Shown: piece after piece, positions 43,684-51,509 of the stretch | Layout: every line of letters begins with the position of its first letter | Position numbering within the stretch: the stretch's first letter is position 1 | Made by a program: the position numbers and the translations under genes | NCBI RefSeq assembly: GCF_000403455.2 | Contig: NZ_KE159724.1 | Coordinates: 76,071-140,070 of the forward strand | From: Dorea sp. 5-2 | Lineage (GTDB): Bacteria; Bacillota; Clostridia; Lachnospirales; Lachnospiraceae | Direction of reading: 5' to 3' | Length of the DNA: 64,000 bases | The notes under the pieces: model-generated | Database searches by the model: none | What the model was told of the DNA's origin: nothing | Seen by the model: only the letters and a program-made list of their open reading frames with translations

Positions 43684-44370
43684 ATGAAATCAATTACTGG
43701 CAATATTGCTATTGAGGGAAAAAATATAGTCAAGGATTTTGAACTTGGCAATACAACGACAAGGGTGTTAAAAGATGTTTCAATAAAAGTCTTAAAGGGC
43801 GAATTTGTTTCTATTATGGGTCAGTCTGGCTCTGGAAAAAGCACTCTTCTATATATTTTAGGAGGTCTGGATACTCCAACCAGAGGAACAGTTACCATGA
43901 ATGGGATAGACATATCTAAATTCAATGATGAAAAGATGAGTAAAATCAGACGGCAGAAAATTGGGTTTGTTTTTCAGTTTTATAACCTTATTCCCAACTT
44001 GAATGTAGAGGAAAATATCATGCTGCCCTTGTTGTTGGATGGAAAGAAAACACGGGATTATAGAAAGCAGCTTGATGAAATTTTGGAAGTCGTGGGATTA
44101 ACTGACAGAAGAAAGCATACACCGAGGGAACTGTCGGGAGGTCAGCAGCAAAGAGTCGCCATAGCCCGTGCTTTAATCGGCAATCCAGAAATCTTGTTTG
44201 CAGATGAACCGACAGGGAATTTAGACAGTGCGACAGGTGCTGAAATTATGGATTTATTACGAGCAATTAACAGAGATAGCGGACAGACAATTCTTATGGT
44301 AACACATTCTCCAGAAGCGGCGAAAAGCAGCAATCGGGTGATTACAGTAAAAGATGGAATGATTGTTTAG
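43684..44370 (+). CDS. ABC transporter ATPase (LolD/MacB/BceA type)
   Basis: A 228-residue ATPase. Walker A is SIMGQSGSGKSTLLYILGGL. The Q-loop is FVFQFYNLIPNLNVEENIML. The signature is ELSGGQQQRVAIARALIGNP. Walker B is ILFADEPTGNLDSATGAEIM and the switch is MVTHSPEAAK. This group drives mechanotransmission with FtsX-type permeases rather than classical transport. It starts 13 bases after the permease. It is the last gene of the two-component/FMN/ABC block. Confidence 0.93.
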   Translation: MKSITGNIAIEGKNIVKDFELGNTTTRVLKDVSIKVLKGEFVSIMGQSGSGKSTLLYILGGLDTPTRGTVTMNGIDISKFNDEKMSKIRRQKIGFVFQFYNLIPNLNVEENIMLPLLLDGKKTRDYRKQLDEILEVVGLTDRRKHTPRELSGGQQQRVAIARALIGNPEILFADEPTGNLDSATGAEIMDLLRAINRDSGQTILMVTHSPEAAKSSNRVITVKDGMIV

Positions 44371-44648
44371 CCAGATAGATAAATAACATAGCATGGACAA
44401 GCCCTTCAAATAAAAAAAACAGTGTTTTGACGGGCTATATCTTCATGCCCAAATGAAAATATCTTTACCCTTCAGACTTGTTTTTAGTTTGGAGGGATTT
44501 TTATTGCCTGCAAGCAGCGACTTCTATTTACATATACCATATAAGGGATGGACGGATAACCCGTTAAAAAAATCCGTGTCAGAACAAGGGGGCTTTGCAC
44601 CTCAAAACTAGAAGTCAAATCTCTACATATTGGAAGTGAAATCACCAT

Positions 44649-44684
44649 AAACCGTAAAGGTCTAACAACCTTTGCGGTTTTTCT
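44649..44684 (+). terminator. Rho-independent terminator
   Basis: AAACCGTAAAGG pairs with CCTTTGCGGTTT, followed by TTCTTTT. The preceding 44371-44648 stretch contains no gene I recognise. Confidence 0.75.
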
Positions 44685-44749
44685 TTTGTCGATTTTTGCA
44701 GGAATACGTCGTAGGGCAGTTTCTGGCGTTGGATGCCGTTCACCGCCTG

Positions 44750-44784
44750 CCAATCTGGATTTTCAAAAAAATTCAGATTGGAGG
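44750..44784 (+). promoter_or_regulatory. hairpin that can mask the sigma-like gene's ribosome-binding site
   Basis: CCAATCTG (44750-44757) pairs with CAGATTGG (44774-44781). The last bases belong to the GGAGG site (44780-44784) of the gene starting at 44793, so the fold would reduce translation. Confidence 0.45.
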
Positions 44785-44792
44785 TAAAAAGA

Positions 44793-45221
44793 ATGTCATT
44801 CAACTATGGCAGAGAAGAAAGGAAATGGCGGCTCTGGAAAGAAGCCGAGGAAAAGCAGTTACGGAACTTGGGTGTCAACGAGGACACTATCGAGCAGCTC
44901 CACACTCATGATTGGGAGGTCTTTAATTCTGACAGGAGGTATTACCGCAGACTAAAAGATGCAGGTACATATCTTGAGGAAGTTGTCGAAGATACGACAC
45001 AGCCCGAAGTGAAAACAGTTGAGGATTTTTTGGATAATATTGAAAATCAGCAACTGTATCAAGTTTTGATTAAGGTGGACAGGCTTACCCTGCAAATTGT
45101 TGTAATGAAAATACAAGGGTATTCTACCCATGAAATCGCACCACGGCTCAACATCACGGAAAAAGCCATTTATAGGAGATTAGACAGGCTCAAAGAAAAA
45201 ATAAAAAAATTTTTAAAGTAG
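44793..45221 (+). CDS. sigma-70-like factor of an integrative element
   Basis: A 142-residue protein. The C-terminal HTH DRLTLQIVVMKIQGYSTHEI then APRLNITEKAIYRRLDRLKE is a sigma region 4-like domain. The N-terminus (FNYGREERKWRLWKEAEEKQ) is the usual lead of the small sigma-like ORFs in Tn916/Tn1549-type elements. It probably controls mobility genes. Start at ATG 44793. Confidence 0.8.
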   Translation: MSFNYGREERKWRLWKEAEEKQLRNLGVNEDTIEQLHTHDWEVFNSDRRYYRRLKDAGTYLEEVVEDTTQPEVKTVEDFLDNIENQQLYQVLIKVDRLTLQIVVMKIQGYSTHEIAPRLNITEKAIYRRLDRLKEKIKKFLK

Positions 45222-45249
45222 AGGGGAAAATCAGGCTTCCCCAAGGACT

Positions 45250-45285
45250 ACTGGGTGAGAGGACAAAAACTCTTACCCAGTTTTC
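45250..45285 (+). terminator. Rho-independent terminator
   Basis: ACTGGGTGAGAG pairs with CTCTTACCCAGT, followed by TTTC. It ends the sigma-like gene and precedes the structured noncoding segment. Confidence 0.75.
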
Positions 45286-45345
45286 TTTATGTGGTGAAAA
45301 CGGGACAGCTCTTTGACAACTGAATACTCATTCGTCAAACACTTC

Positions 45346-45470
45346 CTCTTTGCGATTGTGAGAGCATAAGCGTGTACAGCGGTACGCCATGACCTGCCGA
45401 AAGGCAACGAGCGGTAAATACCGACTGGAAATATCGGGCAGCTCCCGATTCCGCCATGACCCGCAAAGAG
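45346..45470 (+). ncRNA. candidate structured RNA or transfer-origin-like segment in the integrative element
   Basis: A closing stem CTCTTTGCG (45346-45354) / CGCAAAGAG (45462-45470) encloses several hairpins: GCGT...ACGC near 45370-45387, TGCC-GAAA-GGCA with a GNRA loop (45395-45406), CGGT-AAAT-ACCG (45412-45423) and ATCGGG-CAGCT-CCCGAT (45433-45449). GCCATGACC occurs twice. The strand is assumed from neighbouring genes. The rest of 45471-45779 has further small stems (CTGTC/GACAG, GTCAG/CTGAC) and no convincing gene. Whether this is RNA or an oriT-like DNA structure is open. Confidence 0.4.
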
Positions 45471-45779
45471 AATAATGGTACTCCCGTCTTGAATGATTAT
45501 AGCATTAGGCGGCTCTGTCAGACCGACAGTTGGGGTGGAATTCCCGTGGCGTCAGTTCGCTGCTGACCGTTTGGCGACTTCCCTGCGTTACAACGCATTG
45601 GCATTTTCGGGGTGTCGAGGACAAATAGAAAATGCTTTCTATCATAAAGCCAGATGCAAGGCGGTCTATGGAAACAGGGCTTGTTTTACGCTTTCCCGAC
45701 CTTAAATACTTCCTTGCGTCTGGCTGCTACATAGGCAGGATATATCTGCCTAAATCCAGATAGGAGGTAGATAGATATT

Positions 45780-46163
45780 ATGGAAAGAAAAATTAAGCGT
45801 GGCGACATATACTACGCAGAGCTTAATCCCGTTGTCGGCTCGGAACAGGGTGGCACACGTCCCGTACTTATCATTTCCAATGATATAGGAAACAGGCACA
45901 GCCCGACAGTGATTATTGCTGCCATTACAAGCAGGGTGCAGACAAAAGCGAAACTGCCGACACATACCGCAGTAAAGGATTTTGAGGGGCTTGATAAGGA
46001 TTCCATTGTCCTGCTTGAGCAAATCCGAACAGTAGATAAGAAAAGGCTGAAACAGCATATGGGCATGATGCCCGTTGAAATTATGGCAAGGGTTGATAAG
46101 GCTCTTGCCATTAGTTTATCCATGAAACAACAGAAAGCGGGGTGCAGCAATGGAACAGAATAA
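45780..46163 (+). CDS. mazF: MazF/PemK-family mRNA interferase toxin
   Basis: A 127-residue toxin fold: [40 protein letters not shown] and [20 protein letters not shown]. Arg in EQIRT and the Ser/Thr residues of VIIAAITS are the expected catalytic and binding region. Its length is normal. No MazE-like antitoxin is next to it; the following 52-residue peptide overlaps its 3' end by 14 bases but does not look like MazE. MazF relatives on integrative elements often stand alone like this. Confidence 0.88.
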   Translation: MERKIKRGDIYYAELNPVVGSEQGGTRPVLIISNDIGNRHSPTVIIAAITSRVQTKAKLPTHTAVKDFEGLDKDSIVLLEQIRTVDKKRLKQHMGMMPVEIMARVDKALAISLSMKQQKAGCSNGTE

Positions 46164-46308
46164 GGAGCAGAATTTTGTACATTACAGCATCCAATTCGCA
46201 TGTTTGCAGAAGCTGAAAAAAAGAAGTTTAATTACGGTAGATGAATACGAAGCCATAAAAAAGCGGCTTATGAGTGATTACAATGTCGTTACGAACCTTG
46301 CGGCTTGA
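46150..46308 (+). CDS. small SHOCT-like protein
   Basis: A 52-residue protein; the segment [20 protein letters not shown] then RLMSDY matches the SHOCT helical motif (short C-terminal domain, a probable oligomerisation element). It overlaps mazF by 14 bases and is followed by the recombinase gene. The same trio of MazF, SHOCT-like peptide and serine recombinase recurs on clostridial integrative elements. Confidence 0.7.
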   Translation: MEQNKEQNFVHYSIQFACLQKLKKRSLITVDEYEAIKKRLMSDYNVVTNLAA

Positions 46309-46341
46309 CATTCATCAATAAATATTTTGGAGGTAAATCAT

Positions 46342-48126
46342 ATGAGTGATGTGCAGGTAATCAAAGCAAACCGTAGTGAAAACCGTATCCGTGGCAGAAA
46401 GGTCGAAGTGTTGAGGGTAGCCGCCTATTGCCGTGTCAGCACGGATAGTGAAGACCAGCTCAACAGCTATAAGTCACAGGTCACATATTATACGGATTTG
46501 ATTAAAAAGAAACATGAATGGACACTGGCAGACATATACGCTGACGAAGCCATAACAGGCACGCAGGTGGCGAAGCGTGAGGATTTCCAGAGAATGATTA
46601 ACGACTGTATGAATGGGGATATTGATATGGTAATTACAAAATCCATTTCAAGATTTGCCAGAAACACACTGGACACTCTGAAATATGTCCGTATGCTGAA
46701 AGAGAAAGGCATTGCCGTTTTCTTTGAAGATGAAAATATCAATACCTTAACGATGGACGGCGAGTTGCTGTTAGTGGTACTAAGCTCCGTTGCACAGCAG
46801 GAAGTTGAGAACATTTCTTCTAATGTAAAAAAGGGGTTGAAGATGAAAATGCAGCGAGGGGAGCTTGTGGGTTTTCAAGGATGTCTGGGATATGACTACC
46901 ATAAAGATACGAAAAGCATATCCGTAAATGAAAAGGAAGCTGAAATTGTAAGGTATATCTTCAATCGGTATATTGAGGGTGCAGGCTGTACAGTCATCGG
47001 AAACGAACTGGAAAACTTAGGATACAAGACAAAGTACGGAAGTTCAAAATGGGTGCAGTCCACAGTAATCGGCATCATCAAAAATGAGAAATACAAAGGC
47101 GACCTGCTTTTAGGAAAGACATTTACAGTTGACCCGATTTCAAAAAGACGGTTGGAGAACTTTGGTGAAGAAGATAAGTTTTATATCCGTGACCATCACG
47201 AAGCGATAGTCAGTGAGGAAATTTTTGAGGAAGCACAGAAGATACTTGCAAAGCGGAACACAAACCGCAATGTGCATCAAGAAGGGCAGAAAAGAAATAA
47301 GTTCAGCAGGAAATATGCTTTTAGCTGCATGATAAAATGTGGATTTTGCGGCGGCACTTTATCACGGAGAAACTGGCACAGCAGTTCCGCATATACCAAG
47401 ACAATCTGGCAGTGTGTTAAAGCCACCAAGCATGGGAAAAGGCATTGCCCTCATTGTAAGGGAATCCCCGAAGAAGTGATTGAAAAAGCCTTTGTAAAGA
47501 GCTATCAGCTTTTATGCACAGACCAACAGGAGGTTGTCGATGAGTTCCTGCAAAAAGTTGAGGGTATTCTTAATGACGATACTTCTCTGAAGTGTCTGCC
47601 TAAGATTGGAAAGGAAATGGCTGACCTGCACAGGCGAAAGGAAAAGCTACTTGATTTAAGGCTTGATAATAATATCGACAGGGACATTTACGAAAAGAAG
47701 AACCAAGAGCTGTCCGACCAGTTGAAGAAGCTCCAAGAGGAACAGCAGCAGTTGATGGAGTTAAGCGAGAATCAGGAAAACACCAGAACACGGTTAAGGG
47801 AGTTCAGAAAAGTCTTAGGCTCTGGGGAGATACTGGAGAGCTTCGACAGGGTTGTTTTTGAGAGTGTGGTTGAAAAAATAATCATCGGAGGTTATAATGA
47901 TGAGGGAGTGGAGGAGCCTTTGAAGATAACCTTTGTGTATAAAACTGGTATCCACTCTAATTTTAATGGTAAAGATTTTAAGCCAAAGCGTAAAAACGCT
48001 ACGGCTGTACATAATGACGCAGAATTGTGTTCCTATACGAGTGACGAGGCTGAAAAATTGTGTTTACATAGTAGCTCCGACACATGTAGAGACGGTTGTA
48101 ATACTTTCCCACAAAAAACCCGATAG
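46342..48126 (+). CDS. large serine recombinase (TndX/resolvase type) of an integrative element
   Basis: A 594-residue recombinase. The catalytic Ser33 is in AAYCRVSTDSEDQLNSYKSQ, and the resolvase arginines follow (RFARNTLDTLKYVRML). A recombinase domain (GYKTKYGSSKWVQSTVIGII) and a zinc ribbon (MIKCGFCGGTLSRR ... HCPHCKG) precede a coiled C-terminus. The last 25 codons run into an rlmD-like gene in another frame, so the enzyme's tail is encoded across its attachment site. Start ATG 46342 follows GGAGG. It probably drives integration and excision. Confidence 0.92.
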   Translation: MSDVQVIKANRSENRIRGRKVEVLRVAAYCRVSTDSEDQLNSYKSQVTYYTDLIKKKHEWTLADIYADEAITGTQVAKREDFQRMINDCMNGDIDMVITKSISRFARNTLDTLKYVRMLKEKGIAVFFEDENINTLTMDGELLLVVLSSVAQQEVENISSNVKKGLKMKMQRGELVGFQGCLGYDYHKDTKSISVNEKEAEIVRYIFNRYIEGAGCTVIGNELENLGYKTKYGSSKWVQSTVIGIIKNEKYKGDLLLGKTFTVDPISKRRLENFGEEDKFYIRDHHEAIVSEEIFEEAQKILAKRNTNRNVHQEGQKRNKFSRKYAFSCMIKCGFCGGTLSRRNWHSSSAYTKTIWQCVKATKHGKRHCPHCKGIPEEVIEKAFVKSYQLLCTDQQEVVDEFLQKVEGILNDDTSLKCLPKIGKEMADLHRRKEKLLDLRLDNNIDRDIYEKKNQELSDQLKKLQEEQQQLMELSENQENTRTRLREFRKVLGSGEILESFDRVVFESVVEKIIIGGYNDEGVEEPLKITFVYKTGIHSNFNGKDFKPKRKNATAVHNDAELCSYTSDEAEKLCLHSSSDTCRDGCNTFPQKTR

Positions 48127-48433
48127 CGTAATCAATGTAAAAGTGGAGTTTGGCGAGGGTGAGGGAAAAGTGCCGCTTGATAATATCGCTAAGAGAGCCG
48201 CAGCATATAAGCCAAAAGAGCGTGTTACATACAAGATGATTAAGGAATACATAGAAGCGAAGTATGGCTTCAAAGTACATACCGCATATATTGCAGAGGT
48301 TAAAAGGGATTTAGGATTGCCGATGTATGATGCTCCGAATGCGGTAGAGGAATTGAAACAACCGAGGAAACATCCGACAGTGGAGAAAGTAGAAGCGATA
48401 AAGGATGCTTTGAAGCATTTTGAGATTTTTTAA
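48071..48433 (+). pseudogene. 3' fragment of an rlmD/rumA-like 23S rRNA uracil methyltransferase gene (att site)
   Basis: The frame contains THVETVVILSHKKPDS, the conserved C-terminal signature of RlmD/RumA enzymes, then a tail typical of Clostridia (KMIKEYIEAKYGFKVHTAYI ... VEAIKDALKHFEIF). There is no start and no SAM domain. The 3' end of this gene is a frequent target of integrative elements. The crossover probably lies within GACACATGTAGAGAC (48079-48093), which overlaps the recombinase's end. The 5' part of the gene is not in this window. Confidence 0.7.
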
Positions 48434-48445
48434 GTTGAAAACGAA

Positions 48446-48473
48446 TTGTTACATCCGCTAATTTATGTATAGC
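48446..48473 (+). promoter_or_regulatory. weak candidate promoter of the ThiC-like pair
   Basis: TTGTTA (48446-48451) and TATAGC (48468-48473) with 16-bp spacing, about 40 bases before the start. Poor match; listed as the best candidate. Confidence 0.3.
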
Positions 48474-48513
48474 AGTTGTAATTGTTAGACGGCAAGATAT
48501 GGAGGATTTGAGT

Positions 48514-49764
48514 ATGGAAAAATTTCTTTCTTCATATAAGGAAAATAAAAAATTATTTTTAGGGGATACAGATTCATATACCGTGATACAGAATGGGTAT
48601 ACGGAAGAAGATTTGATTTATAAAATAAAAATGGCGGTATTATTATATGATGTTGTTTTTATACCCGCAGCATATATGTGGCAATCTGAGCAAATGAAAG
48701 AAGTTATGTATAAAATTCAATCATTGATATTGACGGAAAATGTTTTACCAATAATAAGGAAAAGTAAAGAAACACGTGATATTAAAGATTATTTTGAAAA
48801 ACGTCAAAATGAAACAAAAGAATTTAAGAATATGGAAGTATATAAAATTCCGAGTTTGGCAACGGAAATAGCAGATTCTGATGACAAAAAAGACATGAAT
48901 TTTTTAAATAACTTAAATTGTTGCCTACACTTAGAGGAAAAATCAGTTAAAGAAGAGTTTATAAATTTGTGGAAAAATGACCTTTCTAATAGTGCTGACA
49001 TTAATGCAATATCTATGATACTATATAGAAGTAATACTGATTTTTTGCATTACAATTCTATTTTGTATGAGTTAAAAAATGGTGTTGATTATACTAATTT
49101 TTCTAGAAGTACATTAATTGATTATATTTTAAAATTGGATATTTCAAAGGATGTAAAGTTGAGGATTCAGGAAAGAATATCATGGCTATATTTAAGAGCA
49201 AATGCTAAAGCTAGCCAAAGTGATTTTTTTATTTCGAAGTCAGTTGATAATACGTTGGTATATAGAGCGAATGTAGATATTTATATAGAGTTACTGAAAA
49301 ATTTTGGTATAAGCAAAATGATGATTCAGGCTTTGACAGTAGAAGAATTGATACGAATTAAATATTCACCTGAATACTTGAATTTTATTAGTAGCTATAA
49401 TGAGCTTGTGGAAAATATATATTATGAACAGAATAATTTAGTTGAAAAGACAAACAAACGTATAAATACAATGTTGCTTCATGAAAATGTTAAACGCAAA
49501 ATTTATAGTAAGTTACCAGCTATTTATGGGGTGTCGGGTACGATTTTTGTCGGTCTAATAGTTAATTATTTTTCTAGTAGTGTTATTAATGATATTGCGT
49601 TTGGTGTTTCGGGCGGAGTAGCCTTATCTTCGTATATTTTAAAAAAATTGGAACTTGTCAATAAGTCAGTTTCCAATACATCCTTTTTGGATTTTAAAGA
49701 ATATATACTAAAAGAAGAATATAAGAAAAAAATGCAAACATGTATTAATGGAGTGATATTATGA
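48514..49764 (+). CDS. unknown membrane protein coupled to a ThiC-like enzyme
   Basis: A 416-residue protein with no domain I recognise. The first 330 residues are soluble and helical (e.g. EEDLIYKIKMAVLLYDVVFI). Near residues 335-385 two hydrophobic helices occur (AIYGVSGTIFVGLIVNYF, and INDIAFGVSGGVALSSYIL), so the C-terminus is membrane-inserted. Coding DNA is very AT-rich compared with both flanks, a sign of recent transfer. The start is ATG 48514; the in-frame ATG 48499 includes the GGAGGA site. Its stop overlaps the next start (ATGA), so the two proteins are probably made in fixed ratio and act together. Confidence 0.75.
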   Translation: MEKFLSSYKENKKLFLGDTDSYTVIQNGYTEEDLIYKIKMAVLLYDVVFIPAAYMWQSEQMKEVMYKIQSLILTENVLPIIRKSKETRDIKDYFEKRQNETKEFKNMEVYKIPSLATEIADSDDKKDMNFLNNLNCCLHLEEKSVKEEFINLWKNDLSNSADINAISMILYRSNTDFLHYNSILYELKNGVDYTNFSRSTLIDYILKLDISKDVKLRIQERISWLYLRANAKASQSDFFISKSVDNTLVYRANVDIYIELLKNFGISKMMIQALTVEELIRIKYSPEYLNFISSYNELVENIYYEQNNLVEKTNKRINTMLLHENVKRKIYSKLPAIYGVSGTIFVGLIVNYFSSSVINDIAFGVSGGVALSSYILKKLELVNKSVSNTSFLDFKEYILKEEYKKKMQTCINGVIL

Positions 49765-50891
49765 AAACTAGATATAACGAATATAATGATATTGATATTT
49801 TGAAGAAAAGAATTCAAGACAACGAAGTGGTTTTTTTAAAAGGTAATAGATTTGACACTCTTGCAGGAAAAGGGTTGCAGCTAAAAATAAATAGTTCAGT
49901 AGGTTTAAGCGATGAAAGTCAATTTCAAAATGAGGTAGATAAAATATCTAAAATAGCAAGTTTTGATGTTTTGCCAGATATTATGATGGATTTAAGTATT
50001 ATTTCTGTAAAAAATCCGATATATCAAATAGTTCAAGAAAAAATAGGATGTCCTGTGGGGACGGTGCCTGTATATGTATGTTTTGACAGTAAGAAAGGAA
50101 TAGATAAGAATAAGTTTTTAGAAGAAATAGAGAAACAGGCACAAAATGGCGTATCATTTATGACATTACATTTTACAGCTATAGATGAAATATATAGAAA
50201 AACAATGAAAAGAAATATTTCTGTTATTAGTAGAGGCGGAAGTTTAGTGCTTCGAGATTTATATTTAAATAAACGAAAACAAAATTTCTTGTTGGAATAT
50301 TTCGATGATATTTGTAAAATATTAAAAAATAATTCTGTAGTAGTGAGTGTTGGCACAACTTTTAGACCATCAACTTTATACGATGCATTGGATAAGATTC
50401 AATTAAGTGAAATTAAAATGCAAAAAGACATAATAAAATTATTGCGTAAAAGAGGAATACCTGTAATGATGGAAGGTGTCGGGCATATATCTTTGAATGA
50501 TTTGAAGAAATATGTTAAGTTAATTAGGGAAGATTTCTATATACCTTTTATGCCATTGGGACCAATCCCTACGGATAGAGCGATTGGGTGGGATCATGTA
50601 TCTGCCGCAATAGGAGCTTCCTATATGGCTTTATTAGATGGAGCAGACATCATTAATGCAGTTACAAGAGAAGAGCATACTGGAGGTGTGCCAAATACAA
50701 ATTCGATTTATGAAGCTATAAAATCTGCGCAGGTAGTTGTTAATTCTATAAATGATGTTAGATTTTTTGAACAATATAATAAAGTGCAGGATGGTAGAAA
50801 AACTAATTGTATGGGAATTATAAAAGAGGATATTGGATGCGAAAGGTGTAAAGAAGAATGTCCATTCCTTTTAAATAAGCCATTAGAATAA
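49761..50891 (+). CDS. divergent ThiC/BzaF-family radical SAM enzyme
   Basis: A 376-residue protein clearly related to ThiC (HMP-phosphate synthase) and BzaF. GCPVGTVPVYVCFD, FMTLHFTAIDEIYRKTM, ISRGGSLVLRDLYLNKRKQN, VMMEGVGHISLNDLKKYVKL, MPLGPIPTDRAIGWDHVSAA and NAVTREEHTGGVPNTNSI align in order. The two zinc His of the family map to His242 (EGVGH) and His306 (REEHTGG), 64 apart as in ThiC. The C-terminal cluster motif is CERCKEEC (Cys360, 363, 367), CX2CX3C instead of the family's CX2CX4C. The ThiC N-terminal domain is absent. No thiamine or cobamide genes are nearby. The substrate is unknown. Confidence 0.8.
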   Translation: MKTRYNEYNDIDILKKRIQDNEVVFLKGNRFDTLAGKGLQLKINSSVGLSDESQFQNEVDKISKIASFDVLPDIMMDLSIISVKNPIYQIVQEKIGCPVGTVPVYVCFDSKKGIDKNKFLEEIEKQAQNGVSFMTLHFTAIDEIYRKTMKRNISVISRGGSLVLRDLYLNKRKQNFLLEYFDDICKILKNNSVVVSVGTTFRPSTLYDALDKIQLSEIKMQKDIIKLLRKRGIPVMMEGVGHISLNDLKKYVKLIREDFYIPFMPLGPIPTDRAIGWDHVSAAIGASYMALLDGADIINAVTREEHTGGVPNTNSIYEAIKSAQVVVNSINDVRFFEQYNKVQDGRKTNCMGIIKEDIGCERCKEECPFLLNKPLE

Positions 50892-51236
50892 AAGTTGCAG
50901 GATGAGGATAGATGGAATATCGACAAGAAAAATTAAATATTTTATGAGAATATATCAATTAAAGGAAAAATATTGAGTTGATTACAAATTATATAATGGT
51001 TAAGATTTGATGAAATATGGGAAGGGATATTGTAGAAAAAGTGTATAAGTAAATAGTAATGGACTGCTAAAACTTGTGGGAAAAGGGATACACGAACGGT
51101 ATTTGTACTGTAAAAATATTGTCCATATTTCCGCGATTTTGTGGGGATATGTTTTGATTTGGTACTCATGTGGAGACGGTAGTTCTACTGTCAAAAGCAA
51201 ATAAATAAAAGGCCCGGAAACGGCTTGAAATAAAGG
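50892..51236. other. AT-rich intergenic stretch without a recognisable gene
   Basis: 345 bases between the ThiC-like gene and the terminator. Minus-strand frames of 60-75 codons have no ribosome-binding sites or similarity that I recognise. It may hold the 3' untranslated region of the pair. Confidence 0.5.
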
Positions 51237-51285
51237 GATTCCGAAAGACTACCCTGACGAGGGTGGTCTGCCGGAATCTTTTTTT
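51237..51285. terminator. strong Rho-independent terminator
   Basis: GATTCCG...CGGAATC outer stem with inner AGACTACCC/GGGTGGTCT pairing and a six-base loop, followed by seven T. It isolates the ThiC-like pair from the restriction-modification operon. Confidence 0.85.
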
Positions 51286-51432
51286 GCGTTACTGACAATA
51301 GTTCTGGCCACTGAAAAACACATAGTCGAGGCTGAATAACTACTTTTTTACAGGGCGAGACTACAGAACTACTGAACAGAATAGTCCAGAGAATATAATT
51401 TAGTATGCAAATACCAAAATATAAAACAGGGC

Positions 51433-51462
51433 TTGACAAAGATATACACCTTATGCTATTCT
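51433..51462 (+). promoter_or_regulatory. candidate promoter of the restriction-modification operon
   Basis: TTGACA (51433-51438) and TATTCT (51457-51462) with 18-bp spacing, about 48 bases before the first gene's start. Confidence 0.5.
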
Positions 51463-51509
51463 GTATTCAGTGAAAGTAACTTAACTCGTATATCAGGAGA
51501 TTGAGAACG

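Noticed and set aside
45493-45705. Seventy-codon frame in the integrative element's noncoding region
   Set aside because: No ribosome-binding site, odd composition, and it overlaps DNA with several small stems. I treat the region as noncoding.
47933-48070. Upstream part of the frame that carries the rlmD-like fragment
   Set aside because: These codons belong to the recombinase gene in another frame; rlmD similarity begins only near THVETVV.
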